Below are positions 1-7,250 of a stretch of DNA of 64,000 nucleotides, piece by piece. Made by a program: the position numbers and the translations under genes. The notes beneath the pieces were generated by a model. The model saw only the letters and a program-made list of their open reading frames with translations. It searched no databases and had not been told where the DNA came from. Location of the stretch: contig CAJTOI010000009.1 in NCBI GenBank assembly GCA_910577925.1, positions 43,222 through 107,221 on the forward strand, read 5' to 3'. The stretch's first letter is position 1, and every line of letters begins with the position of its first letter. Source of the DNA: an uncultured Roseburia sp. (GTDB lineage Bacteria; Bacillota; Clostridia; Lachnospirales; Lachnospiraceae).

Positions 1-869
1 CAGAAAGGTCCCGTCATTGAAATCAAGCCCTGCCTTGCGGGAGATTCCTCGCCCGAGGCAGCGGCCGCCATCGGTATCGAACCGAGTCCCGCCTCATTCG
101 TAAAAAGTCCCCTTGCAACGCCCGTTCGCACCGCGAGCATCAGCCCTCCTCCGGCAGCTCCGCCCGCCGCGGCTCGCCCGGAAAAGGCGTCCGTGAGTAT
201 CAGCCCAAGCGCCTCCGGCAGCACGGCCGAATTGCGGAACAAAAGGAGCAGACAGCTTCCGAGATACAGAATACTCATAACCGGCACCAGCCAGCTGCAG
301 ACCCCCGCAATCAACCGGTTCCCGCCGATGATTATGACGCCCGCAAGCACGCATACCACAGCCGCAACGGCATGCGGCGGCACACTGGCAAGCTCGGATA
401 CGGCCATATAGACCGAGTGCGACTGCACGCTGCTGCCGATGCCGAATGACGCGAGCACCGTGCACAGCGCAAACAGGACGGCGAGCGATTTTTTCCCCAG
501 CCCGTATTCCAGCACATACATCGGCCCGCCGCAGCTGCTGCCGTCCGCATTCCGTCTCTTATATTTTACGGAAAGAAAGCATTCCCCGTAGCAGGTGGCA
601 ATCCCGAGCACCCCGGTCATCCAGCACCAGAACACGGCCCCCGGGCCGCCGACGGCAATCGCCGCCGAGACCCCCACGATATTTCCGGTTCCGATCGTAG
701 CCGCAAGCGCCATTGCAAGCGCGGAGTAGGCGGAGACCCCCTTCCCTTTTTCCTTTGCCCTTCCCCCGAAAAAACTGTAATAAATCCCACTCGGAATTTT
801 CCGCTGTATCACGCCCAGACGGGCGGTGAGATACAGATGCATCCCCAAAAGCAGAACCAATATGATCAT
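1..869 (-). CDS. Amino-acid carrier protein, AGCS (sodium/alanine symporter) family, partial
   Basis: The open frame runs off the left edge of the window; about 289 residues of the N-terminal part are present. Read on the minus strand it is a polytopic membrane protein carrying the AGCS signature blocks: LYLTARLGVIQRKIP near the N-terminus, then LAATIGTGNIVGVSAAI, GGPGAVFWCW and GGPMYVLEYGLGKKS. The family imports alanine, glycine or related amino acids with sodium. The first ATG is at 869, but the usual N-terminal stretch (a VWG motif before the first helix) is absent in this frame and appears in the neighbouring frame just upstream. The gene may therefore carry a one-base frameshift, or may truly start late. 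A terminator-like hairpin sits directly in front of the ATG. The family call is firm; the start is uncertain. Confidence 0.85.
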   Translation of the reverse strand, partial: MIILVLLLGMHLYLTARLGVIQRKIPSGIYYSFFGGRAKEKGKGVSAYSALAMALAATIGTGNIVGVSAAIAVGGPGAVFWCWMTGVLGIATCYGECFLSVKYKRRNADGSSCGGPMYVLEYGLGKKSLAVLFALCTVLASFGIGSSVQSHSVYMAVSELASVPPHAVAAVVCVLAGVIIIGGNRLIAGVCSWLVPVMSILYLGSCLLLLFRNSAVLPEALGLILTDAFSGRAAAGGAAGGGLMLAVRTGVARGLFTNEAGLGSIPMAAAASGEESPARQGLISMTGPF

Positions 870-876
870 AAAAGAA

Positions 877-910
877 ACCCCATACACTCACTCACATAAG
901 TATATGGGGT
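877..910 (-). terminator. Hairpin with T-rich tail between the kinase-like gene and the AGCS gene
   Basis: Arms ACCCCATA (877-884) and TATGGGGT (903-910) are perfectly complementary around an 18-base loop. On the minus strand the hairpin is followed by TTTCTTTT and then at once by the ATG of the AGCS gene. It could end transcription of the upstream kinase-like gene, or mask the AGCS start. Confidence 0.4.
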
Positions 911-921
911 CCGAAAACAAG

Positions 922-1530
922 TTATTCCCATTCTACAAGGCGCGCGACTGCCTTGACGATGCCGGGGATGGAACCGGTGGAAGTGTTGATGCACAGATCA
1001 TAATTCAGCCGGTCTCCCCAGGTCTGCCCGGTAAAAAACTGATAATATCTCCCGCGCCTTCTGTCCACATCCTGAATGTGGCGTTTCAGCTCGCGGTCTG
1101 TAAAATGCTCCTGCTCAGGCGCGCGCTTCCTGCATCGCTCCATCTTATGCTCCATATCCGCGTACACAAAGATGCGGAAAGGTTCTTTTTCGCGCAGAAT
1201 ATAATCCGCGCTCCGCCCGACAATCACACAGTCTGACTGTTCCGCCATCTCGCGGATCAGGCGGCTCTGTTCGCGGTAGATCAGATTGTTCTGCTCTAAA
1301 AGAGGATCCGCACCCATATAGAAACTCCGCCCGACCGTAATCGGAAGCGTCGCCGACGGACTGTGCTCCATCACATGCGCCACATAGCCCTCCGCGAGCT
1401 CCGTCCGCTCCGCAATTTTGGTGATAATTTCATTGTCGTAATAGGCGATGCCGAGTTCATCCGCCAGACACCTGCCAAGCTCCCTTCCGCCGCTTCCGAA
1501 TTCACGGCCGATCGTAATTATCTTTGCCAT
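922..1530 (-). CDS. Cytidylate kinase-like family protein
   Basis: The 202-residue product begins MAKIITIGREFGSGGRELG. This is the modified P-loop of the cytidylate-kinase-like family (Cytidylate_kin2 type), common in Clostridia as stand-alone proteins of unknown physiological role. An open frame extends 27 codons upstream, but ATG 1530 is chosen because GAGGTGG lies six bases before it and homologues start with the same motif. Further blocks such as CVIVGRSADYIL and AERTELAEGYV resemble the nucleoside-monophosphate kinase fold. Substrate specificity cannot be read from sequence; it is not the canonical Cmk. A perfect palindrome stands directly upstream. Confidence 0.8.
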   Translation of the reverse strand: MAKIITIGREFGSGGRELGRCLADELGIAYYDNEIITKIAERTELAEGYVAHVMEHSPSATLPITVGRSFYMGADPLLEQNNLIYREQSRLIREMAEQSDCVIVGRSADYILREKEPFRIFVYADMEHKMERCRKRAPEQEHFTDRELKRHIQDVDRRRGRYYQFFTGQTWGDRLNYDLCINTSTGSIPGIVKAVARLVEWE

Positions 1531-1557
1531 ATGCTCCACCTCTTTCTCTTTCTTTTC

Positions 1558-1604
1558 TACCCTCAGTGGACAAGGGGACATACGCCCCTTGTCCACTGAG
1601 GGTA
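1558..1604. repeat. 47-bp perfect palindromic element, copy 1
   Basis: A perfect 20-base inverted repeat (arms 1558-1577 and 1585-1604, starting TACCCTCAGTGGACAAGGGG) encloses a 7-base loop. It lies in the intergenic space between the kinase-like gene and the divergent phosphopantetheinyl transferase. Related elements lie at 4088-4133 and 53334-53375. There is no T tract in either direction, so it is not a classical terminator. Confidence 0.75.
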
Positions 1605-1740
1605 TTCTCATTATAGCATATTCTGCGCCGCGTTCCCACGATTTTTTGATTTAAGATTTCTCATCCCCGTGATACAATATGCAAAGATACAATTTTGCGC
1701 AGACGGCCCGCTGCCGTCACACACCGAAAGGATCCCGCCC

Positions 1741-2406
1741 ATGAAACTGTACGTTCTTCCGCTTGCGGACACCGGCTGGGGCGCCGCAGAACACGCGCTG
1801 CTGTCCCGCGTCTCCGCACGCAGGCAGGAAAAAATAAAAAAACTTCGCGCTGCGTCCGACAAAAAGCTCTCTCTGTACGCGGCGCTCACGGCGCGCATGG
1901 CCTTATCGCTTGCCCTTGACATCCCGGCAGACAGCCTTTCTTTTGACACGGGCGCTCACGGCAGGCCCACGCTTTGCGGCGCGCCCGAAATCGGCTTTTC
2001 CATATCCCACACGAAAAATTTCGTGCTCTGCGCCGTCTCCGAATCGGGACCCGTGGGCGCGGACGCAGAATACCGAAAAAAAGCCCCTGCCGCCGTTATG
2101 CGCCGGGCCTTCTGTGAAGACGAGATCCGCTATGTAAACACACCCGCATTCTCCGACGAACGTTTTTTTGAAATCTGGACCAAAAAAGAAGCCTACACAA
2201 AATATCTGGGCACGGGGCTTGCCGCAAAGCTGACAGACATCAACACACTTGCCCCCGCGCTCGCACCGCATTTTTATACCTTTTCCTGCGAAAACTGCAT
2301 CTGCGCCGTCTACGCCGAACATGCGCCGTCCGGTGCGCCCTGTTTTCTGACCGCGGAAAAAATACGCGGCTTTTTTACCCTGCCGGCCGCGGCTTCGAAT
2401 ATTTAA
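1741..2406 (+). CDS. 4'-phosphopantetheinyl transferase, Sfp/AcpT type
   Basis: This 221-residue protein would transfer the phosphopantetheine arm of coenzyme A onto carrier-protein serines. It shows the superfamily signatures in order: FSISHTKNFVLCAVS around residue 90, the magnesium-binding VGADAE near residues 103-108 (the usual form is GVDIE), and FFEIWTKKEAYTK near 142-154 with the catalytic W-KEA motif. ATG 1741 is preferred to the upstream in-frame ATG because GAAAGGA lies ahead of it and MKLYVLPL is a normal family start. No polyketide, peptide synthetase or fatty-acid synthase gene is in the window, so the partner carrier protein is unknown. Confidence 0.88.
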   Translation: MKLYVLPLADTGWGAAEHALLSRVSARRQEKIKKLRAASDKKLSLYAALTARMALSLALDIPADSLSFDTGAHGRPTLCGAPEIGFSISHTKNFVLCAVSESGPVGADAEYRKKAPAAVMRRAFCEDEIRYVNTPAFSDERFFEIWTKKEAYTKYLGTGLAAKLTDINTLAPALAPHFYTFSCENCICAVYAEHAPSGAPCFLTAEKIRGFFTLPAAASNI

Positions 2407-2453
2407 GCCGCGTCAGGGCGATACTATTCTTATTCTGACGGAGGTACCGAACT

Positions 2454-3680
2454 ATGGCATTACACGTTATGGATGAGGCCAACCGCTGTCTCGGCTGCAA
2501 GAAACCGCAGTGCAGGGGCGGCTGTCCCATCAGCACACCCATACCGGATGTGATCCGGCTTTTAAAGGACAACAAACTCGATAAGGCAGGAAAAATGCTC
2601 TTCGAAAACAACCCTCTCACAACCGTGTGCAGCCTTGTCTGCAATCACGAAAACCAGTGCGAGGGGCACTGCGTTCTCGGCAGCAAAGGCGCGCCGGTCC
2701 ATTTTTCAACCATCGAAAATTATATTTCTTCCACCTACGCAAACAAAATGACCGCCGGTCCCGCCCCCGCAAACGGCATTCGCGTCGCGATTATCGGCTC
2801 CGGCCCCGCAGGGCTTACCATCGCCGTTATCCTTGCGAGATACGGCTACGACGTGACCATTTTTGAGGAAAAAGATCAGATCGGCGGCGTGCTGCGCTAC
2901 GGCATCCCGGAATTCCGTCTGCCCAAATCCGTGCTCGACGATTTCAAATACCGCCATCTCGATTTAAAGGGCATCAAGTTCCGCCCGAACACCCACATCG
3001 GCGGCGCCATCGGCATTGACGACCTGTTCCGCGACGGCTACAAGGCGATTTTCGTCGGCACCGGCGTCTGGAAACCGAACGCGCTCCACATCAAAGGCGA
3101 AACTTTAGGACACGTGCATTTCGGCATCAATTATCTGAACAATCCGGACAGCTACTCCCTTGGGGAGCGCGTCATTGTCATCGGCGCCGGAAACGCGGCG
3201 ATGGATGTCGCAAGAACCGCAGTCCGCAAGGGCGCGCGCCATCTGACCTGCTTTTCCCTCACAAAAAAAGTCGCCGCAAGCCATCACGAATTCAGCTACG
3301 CCGCCTTAGAGGGCGTGCAGTTTGAATACAACAAAGCCCCCGTCGAGATCACCGACGAGGGCGTAATCTTCAAAGATATCATCGAAAACGAGGACGGCAC
3401 TTTTGCGGACGTTCCCGACTCCGAGACGCTCTATCCCGCAGACAGCGTGATCGTCTCCATCAGCCAGGGCCCCCAGAACCGCATTGTCCAAACCACAACG
3501 GGACTTACCGCAAACGAGCGGGGACTTTTGGTGGCGGATGAAACCGGACACACCGGCCGCCCCGGCATCTTCGCCTCCGGCGATGTCGTAAACGGCGCGC
3601 GCACCGTTGTGGAGGCCGTCGCACACAGCAAAATCGTGGCGGAGTCCATGCACGAATATCTGCAGAGTCTCATAGACTAA
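2454..3680 (+). CDS. GltD-like NAD(P)-dependent flavoprotein oxidoreductase
   Basis: The 408-residue protein resembles the small subunit of glutamate synthase and related electron-transfer flavoproteins. The N-terminus carries cysteine clusters (CLGCKKPQCRGGCP and CSLVCNHENQCEGHC) expected to bind two 4Fe-4S clusters. Next come the FAD-binding IIGSGPAG motif near residue 112, the NAD(P)H-binding VIGAGNAAMD motif near 240, and a C-terminal GIFASGDVV segment that closes the FAD site. A strong GGAGG precedes the ATG. No large GltB subunit is next to it, so it is probably one of the free-standing GltD-like oxidoreductases; its physiological acceptor is not evident. Confidence 0.85.
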   Translation: MALHVMDEANRCLGCKKPQCRGGCPISTPIPDVIRLLKDNKLDKAGKMLFENNPLTTVCSLVCNHENQCEGHCVLGSKGAPVHFSTIENYISSTYANKMTAGPAPANGIRVAIIGSGPAGLTIAVILARYGYDVTIFEEKDQIGGVLRYGIPEFRLPKSVLDDFKYRHLDLKGIKFRPNTHIGGAIGIDDLFRDGYKAIFVGTGVWKPNALHIKGETLGHVHFGINYLNNPDSYSLGERVIVIGAGNAAMDVARTAVRKGARHLTCFSLTKKVAASHHEFSYAALEGVQFEYNKAPVEITDEGVIFKDIIENEDGTFADVPDSETLYPADSVIVSISQGPQNRIVQTTTGLTANERGLLVADETGHTGRPGIFASGDVVNGARTVVEAVAHSKIVAESMHEYLQSLID

Positions 3681-3703
3681 ATCAAAAGGAATCCGTTGGG
3701 CTT

Positions 3704-4063
3704 ATGGAACTGACCGAAAAATATGTCCTTTTAATCACCAACACCGATAACCGGATCTCGCTTTCCGCCGTCTCAAAACTCTGGAACGAACTGGCAAACG
3801 CGGAATATCAGAAGTCAAATGTCTTTCTGACCGCGTTAATTGACACCCCCTCCGCCGTGTACGCCCCCTCGATCCAATGTGCACAGTCACACCCGGACTG
3901 CATCCGGATTACCTGCACGAGAGTCCCCTCCACCTGCGGAAGTCAGTCGCTGTATCTGTCAAGCCTGCGCTATATTTTCACCGAGCTGAAAAAGCATTAC
4001 AGCGATACCTATATCGTCATGGAATCCTATAAGGTAGACCTGTCCTTTTTTCCGCCGAACTGA
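3704..4063 (+). CDS. Small hypothetical protein
   Basis: This 119-residue product is not recognised. It follows the GltD-like gene after 23 bases, so it is probably co-transcribed. It has no signal peptide or membrane segment. Four cysteines sit in the middle third (one in IQCAQ, then CIRITC and STCGS), which could mean metal or disulphide chemistry. The tail LRYIFTELKKHYSDTYIVMES looks like a folded alpha/beta end. Codon usage matches its neighbours, supporting a real gene. Confidence 0.6.
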   Translation: MELTEKYVLLITNTDNRISLSAVSKLWNELANAEYQKSNVFLTALIDTPSAVYAPSIQCAQSHPDCIRITCTRVPSTCGSQSLYLSSLRYIFTELKKHYSDTYIVMESYKVDLSFFPPN

Positions 4064-4087
4064 TATTCGGGAGCAATCCCGAATACA

Positions 4088-4133
4088 TACCCTCAGTGGG
4101 CAAAGGGCGTGTGTGCCTTGTTTACTGATGGTA
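4088..4133. repeat. 46-bp imperfect palindromic element, copy 2
   Basis: The arms begin TACCCTCAGTGGGCAAAGGG and end GCCTTGTTTACTGATGGTA with a 7-base loop, matching the element at 1558-1604 in sequence and size but with several mismatches. It sits between the convergent ends of the small hypothetical gene and the polyamine-binding protein. The last four codons and stop (GYHQ*) of the latter are encoded inside it. Confidence 0.65.
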
Positions 4134-5669
4134 CCCTCGCTTTTTTAAAGCGAACCGTAGCACGAGCACCGCAAGGAGCACACCTCCCGCGGCGGCGGCT
4201 GCCCACTGCGCGCCGGACAGCATATCTAACCGAAAGCACCGGATATTTATCCACATCTGATTGATCGCGGCATTGCCCGCGTCGTCAAAATAATTCATCA
4301 CGGCGCTGCGCCCAATCTCCTCCCACGAAGGATACTGCGCCGCAAGCTGTCTGCCCGCCTGCTCTGCAGACGTCGTCACAACATACGCTTCATCCTCGTT
4401 ATCGCCCGAAAAAAAGTAACCGACCGGGTACGCGACCGTGTCGCTTTCGTCTTCTTCGGCGCCGTAGCACCAGTTCAGGTAGTCAAAGACAAGCCCGTCC
4501 TCCCCGCCTCCAATGGTCGAGGTGTAGCCGATATAATACATGTTCCGCACCGCGTTCTCCGGCATTGAGAGAAAATTGATAAAAGCCTCCGCCGCATGCT
4601 TTTTCGCTACGTCGTCCCCGATTCCGTCCTTTAACAGAACCCAGCCGTCAAACCAGAGATTCGTGCACTCCTCGGGCACCGCCCAGCACAGATAAAAGTC
4701 ATCTTCCTCGGCCTGGTCCATCGTGTAGACGGCATCCCCTGACCACTGGGTATTCGCCAGCACTTTTCCGGTGACCATATCCGCCTTTCCGCTGTCCGTC
4801 TCAAACGAATACACGTTACCCCGGATTTCGCGAAGCTTCTCCTCCGCCGCAAGAATCGTTTCCGGGGCGGTGTCATTCATCACCGCCGCAAGCTGCTCCC
4901 TGTAATCCGCGCGGTTCCGAAACGCATCGTCTGTCAGAAGTTCGGCGTTTAGGATTGCAAGCGTCGGAAAATAGGCGTCCCGCACATTGTCTTTCACCGT
5001 GACCTGACGGTAAAAGCGCTCATTGGTCAGAATCGACCATGTGGAAGCCTCCTCCTCGCTGACCTCCCTGGGATTATAGACGATCCCCGTAATCCCCCAC
5101 ATGTAACCCGCCGCATAGTCTGCCCACGGCTTCCCGTCTATCTTGTTTTCCTCAAAAACATCCCTGATATACGGAGATACGCCTTTCACATAATAGTTCT
5201 GCTCTTCCGACGTATCAAAGAATCCCTCGGACAGCGGTTCTAGCTTCTCCTCTTTCATCAGCTTCATAATCATGTAATCGGAAGGGCAGACCATATCATA
5301 GACATTTCCCAGATTCATCTGGCTGTACAGCTCCTCGTTGGTTCCGAACGTGGAATATTCAACGTTTACGCGCACTCCATAAGTCTCGTAATACCATTCC
5401 TCAAATTCTTTCACCAGCGGCTTCTCTCCGAACACATCCCTTTCGCCGAGTGAAATCACCTCGTCTTCGTCCCAGCCGCCCTCGTCGATATACTCTTCCC
5501 AGCTGCACACCCGCAGCGTTACCGTCTGTTCCCCGGCGTCCTTTTGCGCCGCCCCTGCGGAGCGTCCCGGTGCACACAGGCAGCAGAAAGCGGCAAGCAA
5601 AGCCGCGCCTGCCGCGCATCCCCCGCCCCGAAAAAAAGCCCCCCGCGGCTTTTGTCTCTTATCTGTCAT
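4122..5669 (-). CDS. potD: Polyamine ABC transporter substrate-binding protein, membrane-anchored PotD type
   Basis: The 515-residue extracytoplasmic binding protein belongs to the spermidine/putrescine family (LRVCSWEEYID at the mature N-terminus, then YDMVCPSDYMIMKLM and TQWSGDAVYTM). It starts at ATG 5669 behind GGAGG, overlapping the end of potC by 11 bases; an upstream ATG at 5699 is less likely. Unusual points: it is much longer than typical PotD (about 350 residues). Instead of a clear lipobox it has an N-terminal hydrophobic signal plus a C-terminal transmembrane segment (WAAAAAGGVLLAVLVLRFAL) with a basic tail. The stop codon lies within a palindromic repeat. It is the last gene of potABCD. 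Exact substrate (spermidine or putrescine) is inferred from family only. Confidence 0.85.
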   Translation of the reverse strand: MTDKRQKPRGAFFRGGGCAAGAALLAAFCCLCAPGRSAGAAQKDAGEQTVTLRVCSWEEYIDEGGWDEDEVISLGERDVFGEKPLVKEFEEWYYETYGVRVNVEYSTFGTNEELYSQMNLGNVYDMVCPSDYMIMKLMKEEKLEPLSEGFFDTSEEQNYYVKGVSPYIRDVFEENKIDGKPWADYAAGYMWGITGIVYNPREVSEEEASTWSILTNERFYRQVTVKDNVRDAYFPTLAILNAELLTDDAFRNRADYREQLAAVMNDTAPETILAAEEKLREIRGNVYSFETDSGKADMVTGKVLANTQWSGDAVYTMDQAEEDDFYLCWAVPEECTNLWFDGWVLLKDGIGDDVAKKHAAEAFINFLSMPENAVRNMYYIGYTSTIGGGEDGLVFDYLNWCYGAEEDESDTVAYPVGYFFSGDNEDEAYVVTTSAEQAGRQLAAQYPSWEEIGRSAVMNYFDDAGNAAINQMWINIRCFRLDMLSGAQWAAAAAGGVLLAVLVLRFALKKRGYHQ

Positions 5670-6462
5670 TTTCTGCCTCCATCCTTTTTCCCGTGACAAA
5701 GTTCCCGGTCAGCACCACGGCGAGAATCAGCACGAAAATCACCGCGGACAGCGCCCAGAGCGCCGTCTTAATCTCCGTGTGAGACCCCCGCGTGGCATTT
5801 ACCACGTAGGTGCTGATGGTGTCAAACGTCGCGGGCTTCGTGTAAGTCGTGATAAAATAATCGTCCAAAGACAGCGTCACCGCGAGCATAAAGCCGGACA
5901 CAATCCCCGGTACCAGCTGGGGCAGCACGACGCGAAACAGCGCCGAAGCCGCACCCGCGCCCAGGTCTCTCGCGGCTTCGTAGATACTGTTGTCCATCTG
6001 TTTTAAGCGGGGCAGCACCGACAGATACACAAACGGCGCCTCCAGCACCACATGCCCCGCCACCAGCGGGAAAAAGGTCTCCTTGCTTCTTCCGAACACC
6101 ACAATCAAAAGCACGCAGAGCGAAAAACCGGTCACGACCTCCGCATTCACCACCGGAATCTGATTCAGGAAATTAAGCGCGCGCCTTCCTCCGCTGCGGG
6201 AATAAAACGCGCCGATCGCGCCGACGGTGCCGAGAGCCGTGGAAATCGCCGCCGAGCCGACTGCAAGCACAAAGGTGCCGCGTATCATATCGGAAAGTTC
6301 CTCCGTCGTAAACAATGTCACATAATTTTTCAGAGAAAAATTTCCGGCTGTTCCGATGACGGACGTATCCGTAAAACTGTAAACCATAAGCGTCAGCACC
6401 GGCACATACATAAACAGGAGCACAAGCGCAAGCCATGACAGCCGTATTGTTTTCTTTATCAT
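5659..6462 (-). CDS. potC: Polyamine ABC transporter permease PotC
   Basis: The 267-residue inner-membrane permease has about six transmembrane helices. The cytoplasmic EAA loop reads EAARDLGAGAASALFRVVLP followed by a conserved PGIVSG, the coupling site for the ATPase. The N-terminus (LSWLALVLLFMYVPVLTLMVYSF) and the LDDYFITTY segment are typical of PotC. Its start overlaps the PotB stop by four bases (ATGA), and PotD starts inside its 3' end, so the operon is translationally coupled. Confidence 0.92.
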   Translation of the reverse strand: MIKKTIRLSWLALVLLFMYVPVLTLMVYSFTDTSVIGTAGNFSLKNYVTLFTTEELSDMIRGTFVLAVGSAAISTALGTVGAIGAFYSRSGGRRALNFLNQIPVVNAEVVTGFSLCVLLIVVFGRSKETFFPLVAGHVVLEAPFVYLSVLPRLKQMDNSIYEAARDLGAGAASALFRVVLPQLVPGIVSGFMLAVTLSLDDYFITTYTKPATFDTISTYVVNATRGSHTEIKTALWALSAVIFVLILAVVLTGNFVTGKRMEAENDR

Positions 6463-7250
6463 AAGATTGCCCCCCTGCTTGTCTCTTCCTCGCCGAAGCC
6501 GTTCGTCGCCCAGGTGATGACAAAAATAATCGCCAGAAGAACGATCGAAATCATCGACCCGCTGTGCCAGTCATAGGCGTTAAAGTAGCTTCCGATCAGA
6601 CTTCCCATAATGTAAGTACTGTTGTAGAGCATATCAAGAATCACATAATTGGTCATGGACGGCAGAAATACCATCGTCACGCCGCTGATTAACCCCGGCA
6701 TGCTCAGCGGCAGCGTCACTTTCAGGAACGTAACCGCGGCGTCCGCGCCCAGATCCGCCGCCGCCTCCAGATAGGAGTTATCCAGCTTCTCTAAGGTCGT
6801 GTACAGCGGCAGAATCATAAACGGAAGGAAATCGTAAGTCATACCCAGCACCGTGTTAAAAAAGGGGTGATAGGCCAGATTTCCCTCAAGAACCGTGAGT
6901 ACCTCCTTGAGCGCCGCCACGCGCAGCGTAAAATTAATCCACATCGGCGCAATGAACAGCACCAGCAGCACGGTTTTTCTCCGAAGCCTGCTTCTCGCGA
7001 GAAAATATGCCGTCGGATAGGCGATGACTACGCAGCAGAGCGTCGACGAAGCCGCAACCGCAAGACTGTAGCAGAGCGTGCCGATCGTGTTCGGACTCGT
7101 GAAAAAATTTGCAAAATTCTGCACGGTAAATCTGCCTTCCCCGTTGGTAAAGGCATAGTACAGCACCACAAGAAGCGGCGCCGCAACAAAACAGACCAGA
7201 AACACCGCATAGGGAAGCCCCAGCTGCTTTCTCGAGAAATGCAGTTTCAT
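6459..7250 (-). CDS. potB: Polyamine ABC transporter permease PotB
   Basis: The 263-residue permease partners PotC in the membrane channel. It has an N-terminal helix (LPYAVFLVCFVAAPLLVVLYYAF), a conserved MWINFTLRV block, and the EAA loop EAAADLGADAAVTFLKVTLP. The start codon overlaps the end of potA by four bases and its stop overlaps potC by four bases. This gene order (A-B-C-D with coupled starts) is the standard polyamine import operon. Confidence 0.92.
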   Translation of the reverse strand: MKLHFSRKQLGLPYAVFLVCFVAAPLLVVLYYAFTNGEGRFTVQNFANFFTSPNTIGTLCYSLAVAASSTLCCVVIAYPTAYFLARSRLRRKTVLLVLFIAPMWINFTLRVAALKEVLTVLEGNLAYHPFFNTVLGMTYDFLPFMILPLYTTLEKLDNSYLEAAADLGADAAVTFLKVTLPLSMPGLISGVTMVFLPSMTNYVILDMLYNSTYIMGSLIGSYFNAYDWHSGSMISIVLLAIIFVITWATNGFGEEETSRGAIL

